64,000 bases of DNA from assembly GCA_021811235.1 (NCBI GenBank), contig JAJZPG010000002.1, positions 124,001 through 188,000 on the forward strand, written 5' to 3'. Origin of the DNA: Pseudomonadota bacterium. Lineage in GTDB: Bacteria > Pseudomonadota > Gammaproteobacteria > Burkholderiales > Thiobacillaceae. Both the position numbers and the translations under genes were made by a program. This document shows positions 1 through 9,437 of the stretch, piece after piece. A model generated the notes under the pieces. It saw nothing but the letters and a program-made list of their open reading frames with translations. It had not been told where the DNA came from and searched no databases. The first letter of the stretch is position 1. The number at the start of each line of letters is the position of its first letter.

Positions 1-1246
1 TCTCGACCACTTCAAGCTGATCAACGACAGCCTCGGCCACCACGTCGGCGACCGCCTGTTGCTGGAGGTCGCCGACCGTCTCATCGCCTGCGTGCGTGGC
101 CACGACAGCGTGGGGCGCCAGGGCGGCGACGAGTTCGTGCTGGTTCTCACCGAGATGCACGACGACAACGAAATCGTCTCCATCGTCAGCCGCCTGCTCG
201 AAGTGATCTCGCAACCCTGGGTCGACAATGGCCAGGAATACGGCCTCAGCTGCAGCGTCGGCGTCAGCTGCTTCCCGCAGGACGGCGACGACCCGGACGC
301 GCTGCTGCGCTGCGCCGACGCCGCCATGTACAAGGCCAAGGCGACCGGGCGCGGCACCTACCATTTCTACACGCCCGAACTGAACCAGGCGGTCAGCGAA
401 CGCCTCGAACTCGAAAACAGCCTGCGCCATGCGCTGGAACGCGGCGAATTCCGCGTCCATTACCAGCCGCGCATCGAGGTCGTCAGCGGCCGCATCATCG
501 GTGCCGAGGCGCTGATCCGCTGGGACTGCCCCGGCAAGGGCCTGGTCCAGCCCGACAGCTTCATCTCGATCGCTGAGGAGACCGGACTCATCATCCAGAT
601 CGGACAATGGATCCTGCAGGAGGCCTGCCGCCAGAACAGCGCCTGGCAGCGCGCCGGCCTTGCGCCCATCGTCGTCTCGGTGAACCTCTCGCCGATCCAG
701 TTCCGCCATGCCGGGCTGGTGTCGTCGGTGGCGGACGCGCTGGTGCAGGCCAGGCTCGATCCGTCGTATCTGGAACTCGAGCTGACCGAATCCTTCGTCA
801 TGCACGACGCCGAGCGCATCAACGTCGCCATGCAGTCCCTGAAACGGCTCGGCGTCGACATCGCGGTGGACGACTTCGGCACCGGCTATTCGAGTCTCAG
901 TTATCTCAAGCGCTTTCCGGTCGACCGCCTCAAGATCGACAAGAGCTTCGTACGCGACATCGACAGCGATCCCGACGACGCCGCCATCGTGCGCGCCATC
1001 ATCACCCTCGGCCACGCCCTCGGCCTGAAGGTGGTGGCCGAGGGTGTGGAAACCCCGGCCCACCTCGAATTCCTGCAGCAGCACGACTGCGACGAACTGC
1101 AGGGCTACTATTTCAGCCGGCCGGTTCCCGCAGCCGACATGGAAGCCTTGCTGCATGGCCAGGCGGACGGCGGCTGCCGCTGCCGGGCCGGCCTGGATGC
1201 CCACGCGGCCGCCCCCTGCAACTGCGGCGGACACCCCGGCGAATGA
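1..1246 (+). CDS. GGDEF-EAL cyclic-di-GMP protein (5' partial)
   Basis: C-terminal part of a cyclic-di-GMP signalling protein; the reading frame is open at the window edge, so the N-terminus and any sensor domain are missing. The visible part begins inside a GGDEF domain, with an intact GGDEF motif and an RGHD inhibitory-site motif five residues before it. An EAL domain follows: GAEALIRW, then DDFGTGYSSLSYL, KIDKSFV and AEGVE, the metal and substrate residues expected of an active phosphodiesterase. Both domains look catalytically intact, so synthase and hydrolase activity are both possible. The stop overlaps the next start (ATGA), which suggests translational coupling. Confidence 0.93.
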   Translation, partial: LDHFKLINDSLGHHVGDRLLLEVADRLIACVRGHDSVGRQGGDEFVLVLTEMHDDNEIVSIVSRLLEVISQPWVDNGQEYGLSCSVGVSCFPQDGDDPDALLRCADAAMYKAKATGRGTYHFYTPELNQAVSERLELENSLRHALERGEFRVHYQPRIEVVSGRIIGAEALIRWDCPGKGLVQPDSFISIAEETGLIIQIGQWILQEACRQNSAWQRAGLAPIVVSVNLSPIQFRHAGLVSSVADALVQARLDPSYLELELTESFVMHDAERINVAMQSLKRLGVDIAVDDFGTGYSSLSYLKRFPVDRLKIDKSFVRDIDSDPDDAAIVRAIITLGHALGLKVVAEGVETPAHLEFLQQHDCDELQGYYFSRPVPAADMEALLHGQADGGCRCRAGLDAHAAAPCNCGGHPGE

Positions 1247-2064
1247 CGGCACGCATGCCTGTTCCGCTCGCGGACCCGACCGACCCGCCGCCTCCGGTGC
1301 CTGTGCCCTATCTCGGCGTGTGGCGGCGCAGCCTGCTCGAAACGCCCACCACGCAGGACACGACGAGCCGCGTGCTGTGGCTGCAGACGCCTCGCTGGCA
1401 TGCCGACTTGCGCATCCCGGAAGGCCGGCCCGACTTCTCCGGCGTGAACCGCCTCGCCGGATGCGACGACGCCCAACTCGCCTGGCTCGCCACCCAGCAG
1501 GGCTTCTGCGGTCTCACCCAGGTTGACGGCGAACGCTGCACCTGGCACCGGCAGATGGATTTTCAGCCCGCCAACGGCAGCCGCGACGCCGGCCGCATGG
1601 CTTTCGACGGCGAGCGTGTCGTCGAGACCGGCATCGAGGCGGACTATCTGGAAATCTGGGAACGCCTGCCCGAGAGCCGCGGCGGTACCGCCGCCCTCCA
1701 GCTGGCTGCGGAAAACGGCGAACGGCCGCTGCGCCCCGCCTGGCTGCTGATCGCCGGCGACTGCTTCATGTTCGTGCGCGGTCGCGCCCTGACCTTGCCG
1801 CGCGCCGCCGACCTGTCCTCGCTCATCGCACGAACCCGACCCGAGCGGACCCAGCTGCTGGCCTGGCTCGACGTCGAGATCAGTTTCGGCCGCCGCAACG
1901 GCCCCGCGCCCTGGCGCATCGAACACTCGACCCTCCCCTTCCGCGAGGGGCAGACCGTCACTTCTCCCGGCGCGTTGCAGCGCCGCGGCCATCAGCTGGT
2001 CGTCGAGGGTGAAGCGGGGCGGCGCTGGATGATCCTCGACTGGACACTCGACGCCGGGCTGTGA
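1243..2064 (+). CDS. Conserved protein of unknown function
   Basis: I do not recognise this 273-residue protein. The ATG overlaps the stop of the upstream GGDEF-EAL gene by four bases, so the two are probably translated together. It has no signal peptide, membrane segment or cofactor motif. It is rich in Trp and Arg, starts with a proline-rich stretch, and reads like a soluble beta-rich domain (for example GVWRRSLLETP, LWLQTPRWHADLRIP, RWMILDWTLDAGL). Its 3' end converges on the next minus-strand gene with 16 bases between. A role linked to the adjacent cyclic-di-GMP enzyme is only inferred from position. Confidence 0.75.
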   Translation: MTARMPVPLADPTDPPPPVPVPYLGVWRRSLLETPTTQDTTSRVLWLQTPRWHADLRIPEGRPDFSGVNRLAGCDDAQLAWLATQQGFCGLTQVDGERCTWHRQMDFQPANGSRDAGRMAFDGERVVETGIEADYLEIWERLPESRGGTAALQLAAENGERPLRPAWLLIAGDCFMFVRGRALTLPRAADLSSLIARTRPERTQLLAWLDVEISFGRRNGPAPWRIEHSTLPFREGQTVTSPGALQRRGHQLVVEGEAGRRWMILDWTLDAGL

Positions 2065-2080
2065 ACCGGTCCGGCGCGCA

Positions 2081-4321
2081 TCAGCGCGCGGCGTCTGCCA
2101 GCCCGTCGTCCAGCCGCCCATGGCAGGCGGCCACAAACTCGGCAAAGTCGGCGGCGGGCGACGGCCGTGCATGCAGGTAGCCCTGCACCTTGTCGCAGCC
2201 GATCCACGCCAGATAATCCTGCTGCTCCCGGGTCTCGATGCCTTCGGCAATGGAATCGAGACCCAGCGTGCGGGCGAGCCCGATGACGGCGGCGGCAATC
2301 GCGCAATCGTTGGCATCGCCCGGGATATCGCGCACGAACGAGCGGTCGATCTTCAGAATGTCGATCGGCAGCTGCTTCAGGTAGCTCAAGCTCGAATAAC
2401 CGGTGCCAAAATCGTCGATGGCGACCCGAATGCCGTGCTCGCGCAGGTGCGTGAGCACCCAGGCGCACAACTCGATATCGTGCATCAGCACATTCTCGGT
2501 CAGCTCGATCTGCAGCTGATGGCCGGGCACCCCGCTTTCGTTCAGCAGCGCGATGACGCGATCCGGGAAACCGGGTTGCGCCAGTTGCACGGCCGAGATG
2601 TTCACAGACACATATTCGAGCCCAAGGTCGCGAGCATGCCAGGCACGCATGCTCGCCAGCGCCTCGCGCAGAATCCACTCGCCCAGCGGCACGATGAGGC
2701 GCGTCTCCTCCGCCAGCGGAATGAAGCAGTCCGGCGTGTTCGCCCCCGCGGGCCCCTGCGACCAGCGCACCAGCGCCTCGCCGGCGATGACCCGGCCGCT
2801 CTGGATATCCATGATCGGTTGATAGTGCAGTTCGAAACCGCCATCGCGCACGGCGGCGCGCAGCGCATTCTCGATCGCGACCTTGTTGCGCGCCGCCTCG
2901 GACAATTCCGCGCTGTAGCGCACGTGGCCGTCGCGGCCGGCTTCCTTGGCACGATACATCGCGGTATCGGCGTTCTTCAACAGGGCCACGGCGTCCATGC
3001 CATCCTCGGGATACAGCGTGATGCCGATGCTGCAGCCGATGTGCAGATCGATCCCGTTGACCTCGAAAGGCTGCCGGAATGCGGCCACCATCTCGTCGGC
3101 CAGCCGGACGGCCGCAGCGGGGGTGGCCTGGCCTTCCATCAGCACGACGAATTCGTCGCCGCCGAGGCGGGCGAGCGTATCGGCCCGGCGCACCAGCCCC
3201 TTGAGTCGCCGCGCCGCCTCGATCAGCAGCTGGTCGCCGATCTGGTGGCCGAGGCTGTCGTTGATGTTCTTGAAGCGGTCGAGGTCGATGAAGAGCAGGG
3301 CGACGGCGCCCCCTTCGCGCTCGGCGCGTTCGATGACGTGATTCAGCCGGTCGCCGAACAACAGCCGGTTGGGCAGTTCGGTGAGCGCATCGTGGTGGGC
3401 GAGGAAATCGAGCCGGCTCTGGGTTTCCTTGATCGACGAGATGTCGGTCATCACCGAGATGTAGTGGGTCAGCCGCCCCTCGGCGTCGCGCACTGCGCTG
3501 ATGGTCTGCAGCAGCGGCAGCACGCGCCCGTCGCGGGTGCGGTCGAGGATCTCGCCTTGCCAGTAGCCGGTCCGGTGCAGCGCGTCCCACAAGGCCTGGT
3601 AGAACGACGGTTCGTGCAGCCCCGACTTGAACGTGCCCGGCGTCGCGCCGATCAATTCCTCGCGGGCGTAGCCGGTGATGCGCGAAACCGCGGCGTTAAC
3701 CTCGACGATGCGGTTGTCGGCATCGCTGATCAGGACGCCCTCGCCGATGTGGCCGAACACCTCGGCATAGAGCTGCAGGTGGCGCTCGGTTTCCTTCTGC
3801 GGCGTGATGTCGGTGAACAGCATCACCGTCTTCGCGTGGCGGCCGGCCTCGTCAAGAATCCGCGACGCGACGATCTGCACGTCGCGGCTGTGCAGATCGA
3901 CGACATGGCAGGCACCGTCCGCCGAGCGGCGGATACCGACCAGCTTGTCTGCGGTGTCGCACACCTCGTTCGCCAGCCGGCCGACGATCTGGTTGCGAGC
4001 CGAACCGCGGAACAGCCACTCGAGCGCACGGTGGTTGCAGTCGTCGATGCGGTCGTCGAGGTCGAGCACGACCACGGCGGCACCCAGCGTGTCGAAGATG
4101 GCGCGGATCTCGCCGGTGGCGAGGTCGAAGCGGCGATTGGTCTCGTTGAGATGGGCGATCACCTGGGCGAAAGCCTCGGCGACGATGCCGATGGGATCGA
4201 GCTCGATCAGCGTGTCGTCGTCGAGCTCATCGGAGCGCAGCGGCTGCGTACCCATTACTGCCAGCAGCTGGTCGATCTTGGCGCGTATGTAGCGGAAGGC
4301 GTCCTGCTGGCTGGTCGGCAT
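2081..4321 (-). CDS. PAS-PAS-GGDEF-EAL cyclic-di-GMP protein
   Basis: A 746-residue soluble sensor enzyme. Order: an N-terminal helical region (1-60), a first PAS-like domain (about 65-190, ending VMLFTDITPQKETE), a second PAS domain (about 195-310, ISDADNRIVEVNAAVSRITGY, ending MTDISSIKETQ), a GGDEF domain (about 310-475) and an EAL domain (about 485-735). GGDEF is intact with RRAD five residues upstream as a product-inhibition site. The EAL part has GEALVRW, DDFGTGYSS and LKIDRSFVRDI. I chose the ATG at 4321 because a longer frame would begin with TTG inside the upstream TusA-like gene. No good Shine-Dalgarno is visible. The PAS domains suggest redox, light or ligand sensing. Confidence 0.92.
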   Translation of the reverse strand: MPTSQQDAFRYIRAKIDQLLAVMGTQPLRSDELDDDTLIELDPIGIVAEAFAQVIAHLNETNRRFDLATGEIRAIFDTLGAAVVVLDLDDRIDDCNHRALEWLFRGSARNQIVGRLANEVCDTADKLVGIRRSADGACHVVDLHSRDVQIVASRILDEAGRHAKTVMLFTDITPQKETERHLQLYAEVFGHIGEGVLISDADNRIVEVNAAVSRITGYAREELIGATPGTFKSGLHEPSFYQALWDALHRTGYWQGEILDRTRDGRVLPLLQTISAVRDAEGRLTHYISVMTDISSIKETQSRLDFLAHHDALTELPNRLLFGDRLNHVIERAEREGGAVALLFIDLDRFKNINDSLGHQIGDQLLIEAARRLKGLVRRADTLARLGGDEFVVLMEGQATPAAAVRLADEMVAAFRQPFEVNGIDLHIGCSIGITLYPEDGMDAVALLKNADTAMYRAKEAGRDGHVRYSAELSEAARNKVAIENALRAAVRDGGFELHYQPIMDIQSGRVIAGEALVRWSQGPAGANTPDCFIPLAEETRLIVPLGEWILREALASMRAWHARDLGLEYVSVNISAVQLAQPGFPDRVIALLNESGVPGHQLQIELTENVLMHDIELCAWVLTHLREHGIRVAIDDFGTGYSSLSYLKQLPIDILKIDRSFVRDIPGDANDCAIAAAVIGLARTLGLDSIAEGIETREQQDYLAWIGCDKVQGYLHARPSPAADFAEFVAACHGRLDDGLADAAR

Positions 4322-4334
4322 GGTCCGGAAGGCG

Positions 4335-4574
4335 TCAGGTCCGGCCGAAAATGCGGATGCGGTAGGCCCCCTCAAGGCGGTCGATATCCGTGTGGAAGCC
4401 CATGCGGTTGACCGTTGCGGGTATGGTGGCCGTGGCCTGGCGATCGTCGGTCAGCACGACCACCTCGGCATTGCCGGCACGGATATCCGCGCCGACGCGG
4501 TTGATTTCCTTCAGCGTCAGCAGAAGACAGGAAGGACAGATCTGACCGCGGATGTCGATATCGAAGGTCTGCAT
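4335..4574 (-). CDS. TusA/SirA-family sulfur carrier-like protein
   Basis: A 79-residue protein of the TusA/SirA/YeeD family, which carry persulfide sulfur on a conserved Cys near the N-terminus. The motif here is RGQICPSCLLLTLKEIN. The sulfur-carrying Cys of the CPxP signature is present, but the usual Pro is replaced by a second Cys (CPSC). The rest fits the small alpha-beta fold (VVVLTDDRQATATIPATV). It lies between a YeeE-like membrane gene and a PAS-GGDEF-EAL gene on the same strand. TusA-like and YeeE/YedE proteins often pair in thiosulfate or sulfur-compound uptake, so this is probably the cytosolic partner of the short YeeE-like protein. Confidence 0.85.
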   Translation of the reverse strand: MQTFDIDIRGQICPSCLLLTLKEINRVGADIRAGNAEVVVLTDDRQATATIPATVNRMGFHTDIDRLEGAYRIRIFGRT

Positions 4575-4580
4575 GAGTGC

Positions 4581-4931
4581 CTACCGTATCACGAAACGCG
4601 TCTGCAGGCGGGCGCCGACCCAGGTGCCCGGTACCAGCCCCGAGACGAACAGCAGACGCTGCAGGGCGAGAATCGGCAGCCCGCCCCACAGGCGCCAGAC
4701 GCAGCACGACGGCGCCAAGCGCGCGGCCAACCCCAGCAGGATCATCTGGCGCATCAGGAAGAAATCGCGGAACAGGAACAGACCGCGGAACGAAGCGGCC
4801 GTGCAGAAATCGGCACGATGCATGACGAAACCTGCGGCGAGGCCGATGGCGAGCGAAGCGGCAATGATCAGAAAAAAGCCCTGCTCCATGACTGGCGTTC
4901 CCGACTGATGACGGACACGATACGCGATCAC
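4581..4931 (-). CDS. Short YeeE/YedE-like membrane protein, possibly truncated
   Basis: A 116-residue membrane protein with YeeE/YedE (DUF395) features: an N-terminal helix (FFLIIAASLAIGLAAGFVMHRADFC) followed by a loop such as SFRGLFLFRDFFLMRQ. Full family members are about 350-400 residues and half-size ones about 140. The helix carrying the family's GGC motif is not visible, so this may be a decayed or internally deleted copy. Two starts are possible: GTG at 4931, with GGTGGGG eight bases upstream, or ATG at 4889, which begins right at the hydrophobic helix. The stop lies six bases before the TusA-like start, consistent with a two-gene sulfur-uptake unit. Confidence 0.6.
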   Translation of the reverse strand: MIAYRVRHQSGTPVMEQGFFLIIAASLAIGLAAGFVMHRADFCTAASFRGLFLFRDFFLMRQMILLGLAARLAPSCCVWRLWGGLPILALQRLLFVSGLVPGTWVGARLQTRFVIR

Positions 4932-5129
4932 CGCTCATTCCCCACCCTGCGCCGAACGCAGTTGCGAGAAGACCGATTCGATGCTTAACGGCCGATCTGC
5001 GGAAAATCTGAATTGCCGCCGCCGTCCCGGCACGGTTGGCACGAACCCGGGGACATGCCATAGCCCCGACGGAATCAGGGCTGCGCCAGACCCTCACGGC
5101 GATGCCGAACCGCGCGGTCGGCGTGCCCG

Positions 5130-6491
5130 TCACATCCCCGCCACGCCGGGGATCCAGTTGGTGCCCGCCAGCGGCACGCGCGCCATCGCCGCCGCTTCCA
5201 GCGTCAGCGCCACCAGATCCTCGCGCTCGAGGTGGTGCACGTTCTGTTTGCCGCAGGCGCGCGCGATGGTGGTGAGCTCCATGTTCAGTGTCTTCAGATA
5301 GTTCTTCAGATGTCGCGCGCCGACCTCGGGCGTCAGCCGCTGCTCCAGCACGGCGTCCTGGGTGGTGATACCGACCGGGCACTTGCCAGTGTGGCAGTGA
5401 TGGCAGTAGCCGGGCGCAGTGCCGAGCGCGGCATAGCCGGCGGTGGCGTCGTGGTGCGCACCATTCTGGAAGTAGCTGTCGTGGTTGCAGCCCAGCGCGA
5501 TCAGCACGCCCTGTCCGATCGACACGGCGTCGGCGCCCATCGCCAGCGCCTTGGCGACATCGGGGCCGCTGCGGATGCCGCCGGAGACGATGAGCTGCAC
5601 CTTGTCCTTCATGTCGAGGTCTTCCAGTGCGTCGACCGCCTGGCGCAGCGCCGCCAGGGTGGGAATGCCGACGTGCTCGATGAAGCAGGTCTGGGTCGCC
5701 GCGGTGCCGCCCTGCATGCCGTCGACCACCACCACGTCGGCGCCGGAATGCACCGCGAGCTTGACGTCGTTGAAGGTGCGGGTGGCGCCGACCTTGACGT
5801 AGATCGGCTTCTCCCAGTCGGTCAGTTCGCGCAGTTCCTGGATCTTGATCGCGAGGTCGTCGGGGCCGGTCCAGTCGGGATGGCGGCAGGCCGAACGCTG
5901 GTCGATGCCGGCCGGCAGCGTGCGCATCTGCGCGACGCGCGGCGACACCTTCTGCCCCAGCAGCATACCGCCGCCGCCCGGCTTGGCGCCCTGGCCGATC
6001 ACCACCTCGATGGCGTCGGCGCGGCGCACGTCGTCCGGGTTGAAGCCGTAGCGCGACGGCAGGCACTGGTAGACCAGGGTCTTCGACGACTGCCGTTCCT
6101 CCTGCGTCATGCCGCCGTCGCCGGTGGTGGTCGAGGTGCCGACCTCGCTCGCCGCGCGGCCGAGCGCTTCCTTCACGTTGGCGGACAGCGAGCCGAAGCT
6201 CATGCCGGCGATGGTGATAGGGATATCGAGCTCGACCGGCTTCTTCGCGAAACGCGTGCCGAGCACGGTTTTGGTCGAGCATTTCTCGCGGTAGCCCTCG
6301 AGCGGATAGCGCGACAGTGAGGCGCCGAGGAAGACCAGGTCGTCGAAGTTCGGCAGCGCGCGCTTGGCGCCCATGCCGCGTATTTCGTAGAGGCCGTGCG
6401 CCGCGGCGTTGCGGATATAGGCGATGGTCTTGCTGTCGTAGCCGAAAGATTCCTCTTTGGCGACAGGTTTGGAATGTTCGTTGCTGCTCAT
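5130..6491 (-). CDS. mgsC: N-methylglutamate synthase subunit C (FMN-binding GltS-like)
   Basis: A 453-residue protein matching the FMN-binding glutamate synthase domain as a stand-alone polypeptide. Visible family features are TIAGMSFGSLSANVKEALG, TTTGDGGMTQEER, the glycine- and Lys-rich GQGAKPGGGGMLLGQK, and ADVVVVDGMQGGTAATQ. A C-terminal Cys cluster (YCHHCHTGKCPVGI) fits the Fe-S ligands of glutamate synthase. With the amidotransferase and GXGXG subunits upstream it completes an MgsABC-type enzyme, which makes N-methylglutamate from glutamate and methylamine. A GlxD-type glutamate synthase is the main alternative; gmaS and the MgdABCD set favour the N-methylglutamate assignment. Last gene of the operon, one base after mgsB. 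Confidence 0.82.
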   Translation of the reverse strand: MSSNEHSKPVAKEESFGYDSKTIAYIRNAAAHGLYEIRGMGAKRALPNFDDLVFLGASLSRYPLEGYREKCSTKTVLGTRFAKKPVELDIPITIAGMSFGSLSANVKEALGRAASEVGTSTTTGDGGMTQEERQSSKTLVYQCLPSRYGFNPDDVRRADAIEVVIGQGAKPGGGGMLLGQKVSPRVAQMRTLPAGIDQRSACRHPDWTGPDDLAIKIQELRELTDWEKPIYVKVGATRTFNDVKLAVHSGADVVVVDGMQGGTAATQTCFIEHVGIPTLAALRQAVDALEDLDMKDKVQLIVSGGIRSGPDVAKALAMGADAVSIGQGVLIALGCNHDSYFQNGAHHDATAGYAALGTAPGYCHHCHTGKCPVGITTQDAVLEQRLTPEVGARHLKNYLKTLNMELTTIARACGKQNVHHLEREDLVALTLEAAAMARVPLAGTNWIPGVAGM

Positions 6492-6492
6492 G

Positions 6493-7200
6493 TCAGTACT
6501 CCTGATCCGCGTCGGCGTTCCAGTGGTAGAGGCTGCGGGCCGAGGCCACGCGCTTGAAGTCCCTAGGGTCGTGTTTTAGGCCGGCGTCGTGCTGCAGGCC
6601 GGCAGCGTCGAGCAGTTCCTTCACGGCGGCGTAGTCGGCCTCGCTCATCGGCTCGATACGCGCGTCGGCGCCGAGCGACTTGATACTGCCCTTCACGTAG
6701 AGCACGGCTTCGTACAGCGAGTCGCCCAGCGCGTCGCCGGCGTCGCCGCAGATCACCATGCGGCCGGCCTGCGCCATGAAGGCGGAGAAACTGCCGACCG
6801 AGCCGCCGACGACGATGTCGCCGCCCTTCAGGGAGATGCCGCAGCGCAGGCCGGCGTCGCCGTCGATCACCAGCAGGCCGCCGTGCATCGAGGCGCCGGC
6901 GCCGTTGGAGGCGAAGCCCTTCACCTGCACGCGGCCGCTCATCATGTTCTCGGCGACGCCGGTACCGGCGCTGCCAAAGATCGTGACCGTGCCGGTCTTG
7001 TTCATGCCGCCGGCGTAATAGCCGGCGTGGCCGTGCACCTCGACGTCGATCGGACAGTCGAGGCCGACGGCGATGTTGTGGGCGCCGTCCGGATTGGTCA
7101 CCACCACCTTCTGCACGCCTTGGGCTGGCGCGTCCCGGTGGAGGAAGGCATTCAGCTCGCGCAGCGGAACCTGGGCGAGATCGAAGTTCATGCGTTCCAT
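6493..7200 (-). CDS. mgsB: N-methylglutamate synthase subunit B (GXGXG domain)
   Basis: A 235-residue protein made almost wholly of the right-handed beta-helix GXGXG repeat found at the C-terminus of glutamate synthase large subunits (GYYAGGMNKTGTVTIFGSAG, GGLLVIDGDAGLRCGISLKG, GGSVGSFSAFMAQAGRMVIC). It probably packs against MgsC in the ammonia-channelling complex. Start choice: ATG at 7200 has GAGGAG eight bases upstream. A second ATG at 7191 forms an ATGA overlap with the mgsA stop but has no close ribosome site. Either way the gene overlaps mgsA and is one base from mgsC. Confidence 0.82.
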   Translation of the reverse strand: MERMNFDLAQVPLRELNAFLHRDAPAQGVQKVVVTNPDGAHNIAVGLDCPIDVEVHGHAGYYAGGMNKTGTVTIFGSAGTGVAENMMSGRVQVKGFASNGAGASMHGGLLVIDGDAGLRCGISLKGGDIVVGGSVGSFSAFMAQAGRMVICGDAGDALGDSLYEAVLYVKGSIKSLGADARIEPMSEADYAAVKELLDAAGLQHDAGLKHDPRDFKRVASARSLYHWNADADQEY

Positions 7201-8096
7201 ACGTACATCTCCTCGGGAGCCGGCTCGAACACCTTGGCATGCGCGATGTCGGGCAGGTGGGCCAGCGAACGGAATTCGGAAGCGATCGCGACGTAGTCGT
7301 CGGTTTCCGCCACCACGGCCGGTTTGCAGGCGAAGGGATCGCGGATCAGCGCCAGCTTGTCGGCGGTGCCCATGAGAAAGGTGTAGAAGCCGTCGAGCGC
7401 CTCGAAGCCTCTCTGCAGCGCGGTTTCCAGATCATCGCCCTCGCGCAGCCGCCATTCGAGAAAACGGCAGGCGGCCTCGGTGTCGTTGTCGGTTTCGAAG
7501 CGGATGCCGTGCGGCTCCAGCATGCGGCGCACGCCGTAGGGATTCGACAGCGAACCGTTGTGCACCAGGCAGAAATCCTCGCCGGCGGTGAAGGGATGGG
7601 CGCGATCCGGCGTCACTGCCGATTCGGTCGCCATCCGCGTGTGGCCGACCAGATGGCTGCCGGCGAGCCCGCTGAAAGCATAGCGCGCGGCCACCTCGGC
7701 CGGCGTGCCGATGTCCTTGTAGAGGTCGATTGCGCGCCCGGTGGAGAGGATGTGCAGTTTCGGGTAGCGCTCCTTGATCCAGCGCTTGACCGGTTCCGGC
7801 ACGATGGATGCGGTGACGATCGCGTGGTTTCCCTGCGCCGCGATCGTCGCATCAATTCCAAGATGCTCCTTCAATTCATGGCTGAGGCCGAGCCAGTTGA
7901 AGTCCGCGCCTTCCTCGCACATTCCGGAGTACAGGCTGATCTTGCGCCTGCTCTCCGCTAGCGGTTCGGTGAACACGGCGAGCCCGGCCGAATCGGGGCC
8001 GCGCTCGGTCATGCCGATCAGCATCGGCACCATAAGTTCGCCGAGGCGGGGTCTTAACGCCGGCTTTTTCACCAGCAATCCAACGATTCCACACAT
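7188..8096 (-). CDS. mgsA: N-methylglutamate synthase subunit A (class II amidotransferase)
   Basis: A 302-residue class II (Ntn-type) glutamine amidotransferase. The nucleophile Cys follows the initiator Met (MCGIVGLL), and the family signatures GMTERGPDSAGLAVF, HTRMATESAVTPDRAHPF and LVHNGSLSNP are present. In glutamate synthase this domain takes the amide from glutamine. In the Mgs complex its counterpart is thought to act on gamma-glutamylmethylamide made by the gene just upstream. It corresponds to the N-terminal third of GltB split off as its own gene; a GlxB-type annotation would be the alternative. Confidence 0.82.
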   Translation of the reverse strand: MCGIVGLLVKKPALRPRLGELMVPMLIGMTERGPDSAGLAVFTEPLAESRRKISLYSGMCEEGADFNWLGLSHELKEHLGIDATIAAQGNHAIVTASIVPEPVKRWIKERYPKLHILSTGRAIDLYKDIGTPAEVAARYAFSGLAGSHLVGHTRMATESAVTPDRAHPFTAGEDFCLVHNGSLSNPYGVRRMLEPHGIRFETDNDTEAACRFLEWRLREGDDLETALQRGFEALDGFYTFLMGTADKLALIRDPFACKPAVVAETDDYVAIASEFRSLAHLPDIAHAKVFEPAPEEMYVWNA

Positions 8097-8108
8097 GGCT
8101 GCGTCCTT

Positions 8109-9437
8109 TCAGAAAAATTCCAGGTAGCTGTCGACTTCCCACTCGGAGACATGGCGCATGTACTCGACCCATTCCATGTGCTTGAGCTTGAGGAATTCGT
8201 CGGCGACCGGGCCCAGCGCACCGCAGATCACCTTGTCCTTCTCCAGCGCGGTGAGCGCCTCGTGCAGGTTCTGCGGCAGGATGGAAATCTTTTCCTTCCT
8301 CAGCTCGGCGTCGGAAAGTTCGTAGAGGTTCATGTTGTGCGGTTCGCCCGGATCGAGCTTGTGCTCGATGCCGTCGAGGCCGGCGGCGATCACCGCAGCG
8401 GTGGCGAGATAGGGGTTGCAGGCGCCGTCGGGCAGGCGCAGTTCCAGCCGGCCGCCGGGGATGCGCACCATCGACGAGCGGTTGTTGTCGCCGTAGCTGA
8501 TATAGGCCGGCGCCCAGGTGGCGCCGGTCAGCGAACGGCCGACGACCAGGCGCTTGTAGGAGTTCACCGTCGGCGCGCAGATTGCTGCCAGTGCCGGACC
8601 GTGCTTGAGCAGGCCGGCGGCGAACTGGTAGGCCAGCGGCGACAGGTCGAGGCCGCGTTTGTCCTTCTTGTCGAGGAACAGGTTCTTCTTGCCGTCCGAC
8701 AGGCTCATGTGCATGTGCATGCCGTTGCCCGGCCGGTTGGCGAAGGGCTTGGGCATGAAGGAGCAGATCAGGCCCATTTCGCTGGCGATCTCGGCGGCCG
8801 CCATCTTGAAGAAGATGTAGTGGTCGCACGAAGTCAGGCAATCGGCATAGGTGTAGTTGATCTCGAACTGGCCGTTGGCGTCCTCGTGGTCGACCTGGTA
8901 GACGTCGATTCCGACCGCGACCAGGCTGTCCACCAACTTGTCGAGGAAGGCGCGCGAGCGCGACAGGCCCTTGTAGTCGTAGCAGGGCTTGGCCAGCGTG
9001 TCGCTGTCCTCGCACGGTTCGATCTTGCCGGCGACGCTGCGCTTCAGCAGCGAGAACTCGGGCTCGAGTCCGGTCATCAGGGTCATGCCCAGCTTGTCCA
9101 GGCGTGCGATCTGCTTCTTCAGCGTGACGCGCGCATCAAAATCCCAGGGCTTGCCGTGCACGTGACCGTCGCAGACGATGCGCGCGTAGCCGGGCTGCCA
9201 CGGCACCAGCGACAGCGTGGACAGGTCGCCGACCGCCATGTAGTCGGGGCCGTGCGGCTCGATGCCCAGCCCCCACACCGCGAAGCCGGCGAACCCGGCG
9301 CCGGCGGTGAGGATGTCCTCGAAGTGCGAAGCCGGCACCGATTTGGCCTTGGCCGTGCCGTGGATGTCGACGAACTGGGCGAGCACCGATTTGACGTTGT
9401 TCTTGGCGAGGAATTTCCTGGCTTCTGCAAGATTCAT
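8109..9437 (-). CDS. gmaS: Gamma-glutamylmethylamide synthetase (GS family)
   Basis: A 442-residue glutamine-synthetase-family ligase. It has the N-terminal beta-grasp ([18 protein letters not shown]), LEPEFSLLK with the metal-binding Glu, [10 protein letters not shown], the metal-His segment [20 protein letters not shown], and the C-terminal [11 protein letters not shown]. Its position between mgdD and mgsA indicates the ligase that joins methylamine to glutamate with ATP. I chose the ATG at 9437: AGGGGG lies eight bases upstream and the start forms an ATGA overlap with mgdD. A paralogue sits in the guanidine operon at 25846-27222 and shares the [19 protein letters not shown] and [10 protein letters not shown] blocks. 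Activity on other amines, such as ethylamine, cannot be excluded from sequence. Confidence 0.83.
   Translation of the reverse strand: MNLAEARKFLAKNNVKSVLAQFVDIHGTAKAKSVPASHFEDILTAGAGFAGFAVWGLGIEPHGPDYMAVGDLSTLSLVPWQPGYARIVCDGHVHGKPWDFDARVTLKKQIARLDKLGMTLMTGLEPEFSLLKRSVAGKIEPCEDSDTLAKPCYDYKGLSRSRAFLDKLVDSLVAVGIDVYQVDHEDANGQFEINYTYADCLTSCDHYIFFKMAAAEIASEMGLICSFMPKPFANRPGNGMHMHMSLSDGKKNLFLDKKDKRGLDLSPLAYQFAAGLLKHGPALAAICAPTVNSYKRLVVGRSLTGATWAPAYISYGDNNRSSMVRIPGGRLELRLPDGACNPYLATAAVIAAGLDGIEHKLDPGEPHNMNLYELSDAELRKEKISILPQNLHEALTALEKDKVICGALGPVADEFLKLKHMEWVEYMRHVSEWEVDSYLEFF

Noticed and set aside
4372-6282. A 636-codon minus-strand frame across mgsC and the TusA/YeeE genes
   Set aside because: It runs through three real genes in another frame; the Arg/Pro-rich translation is typical of shadow frames.
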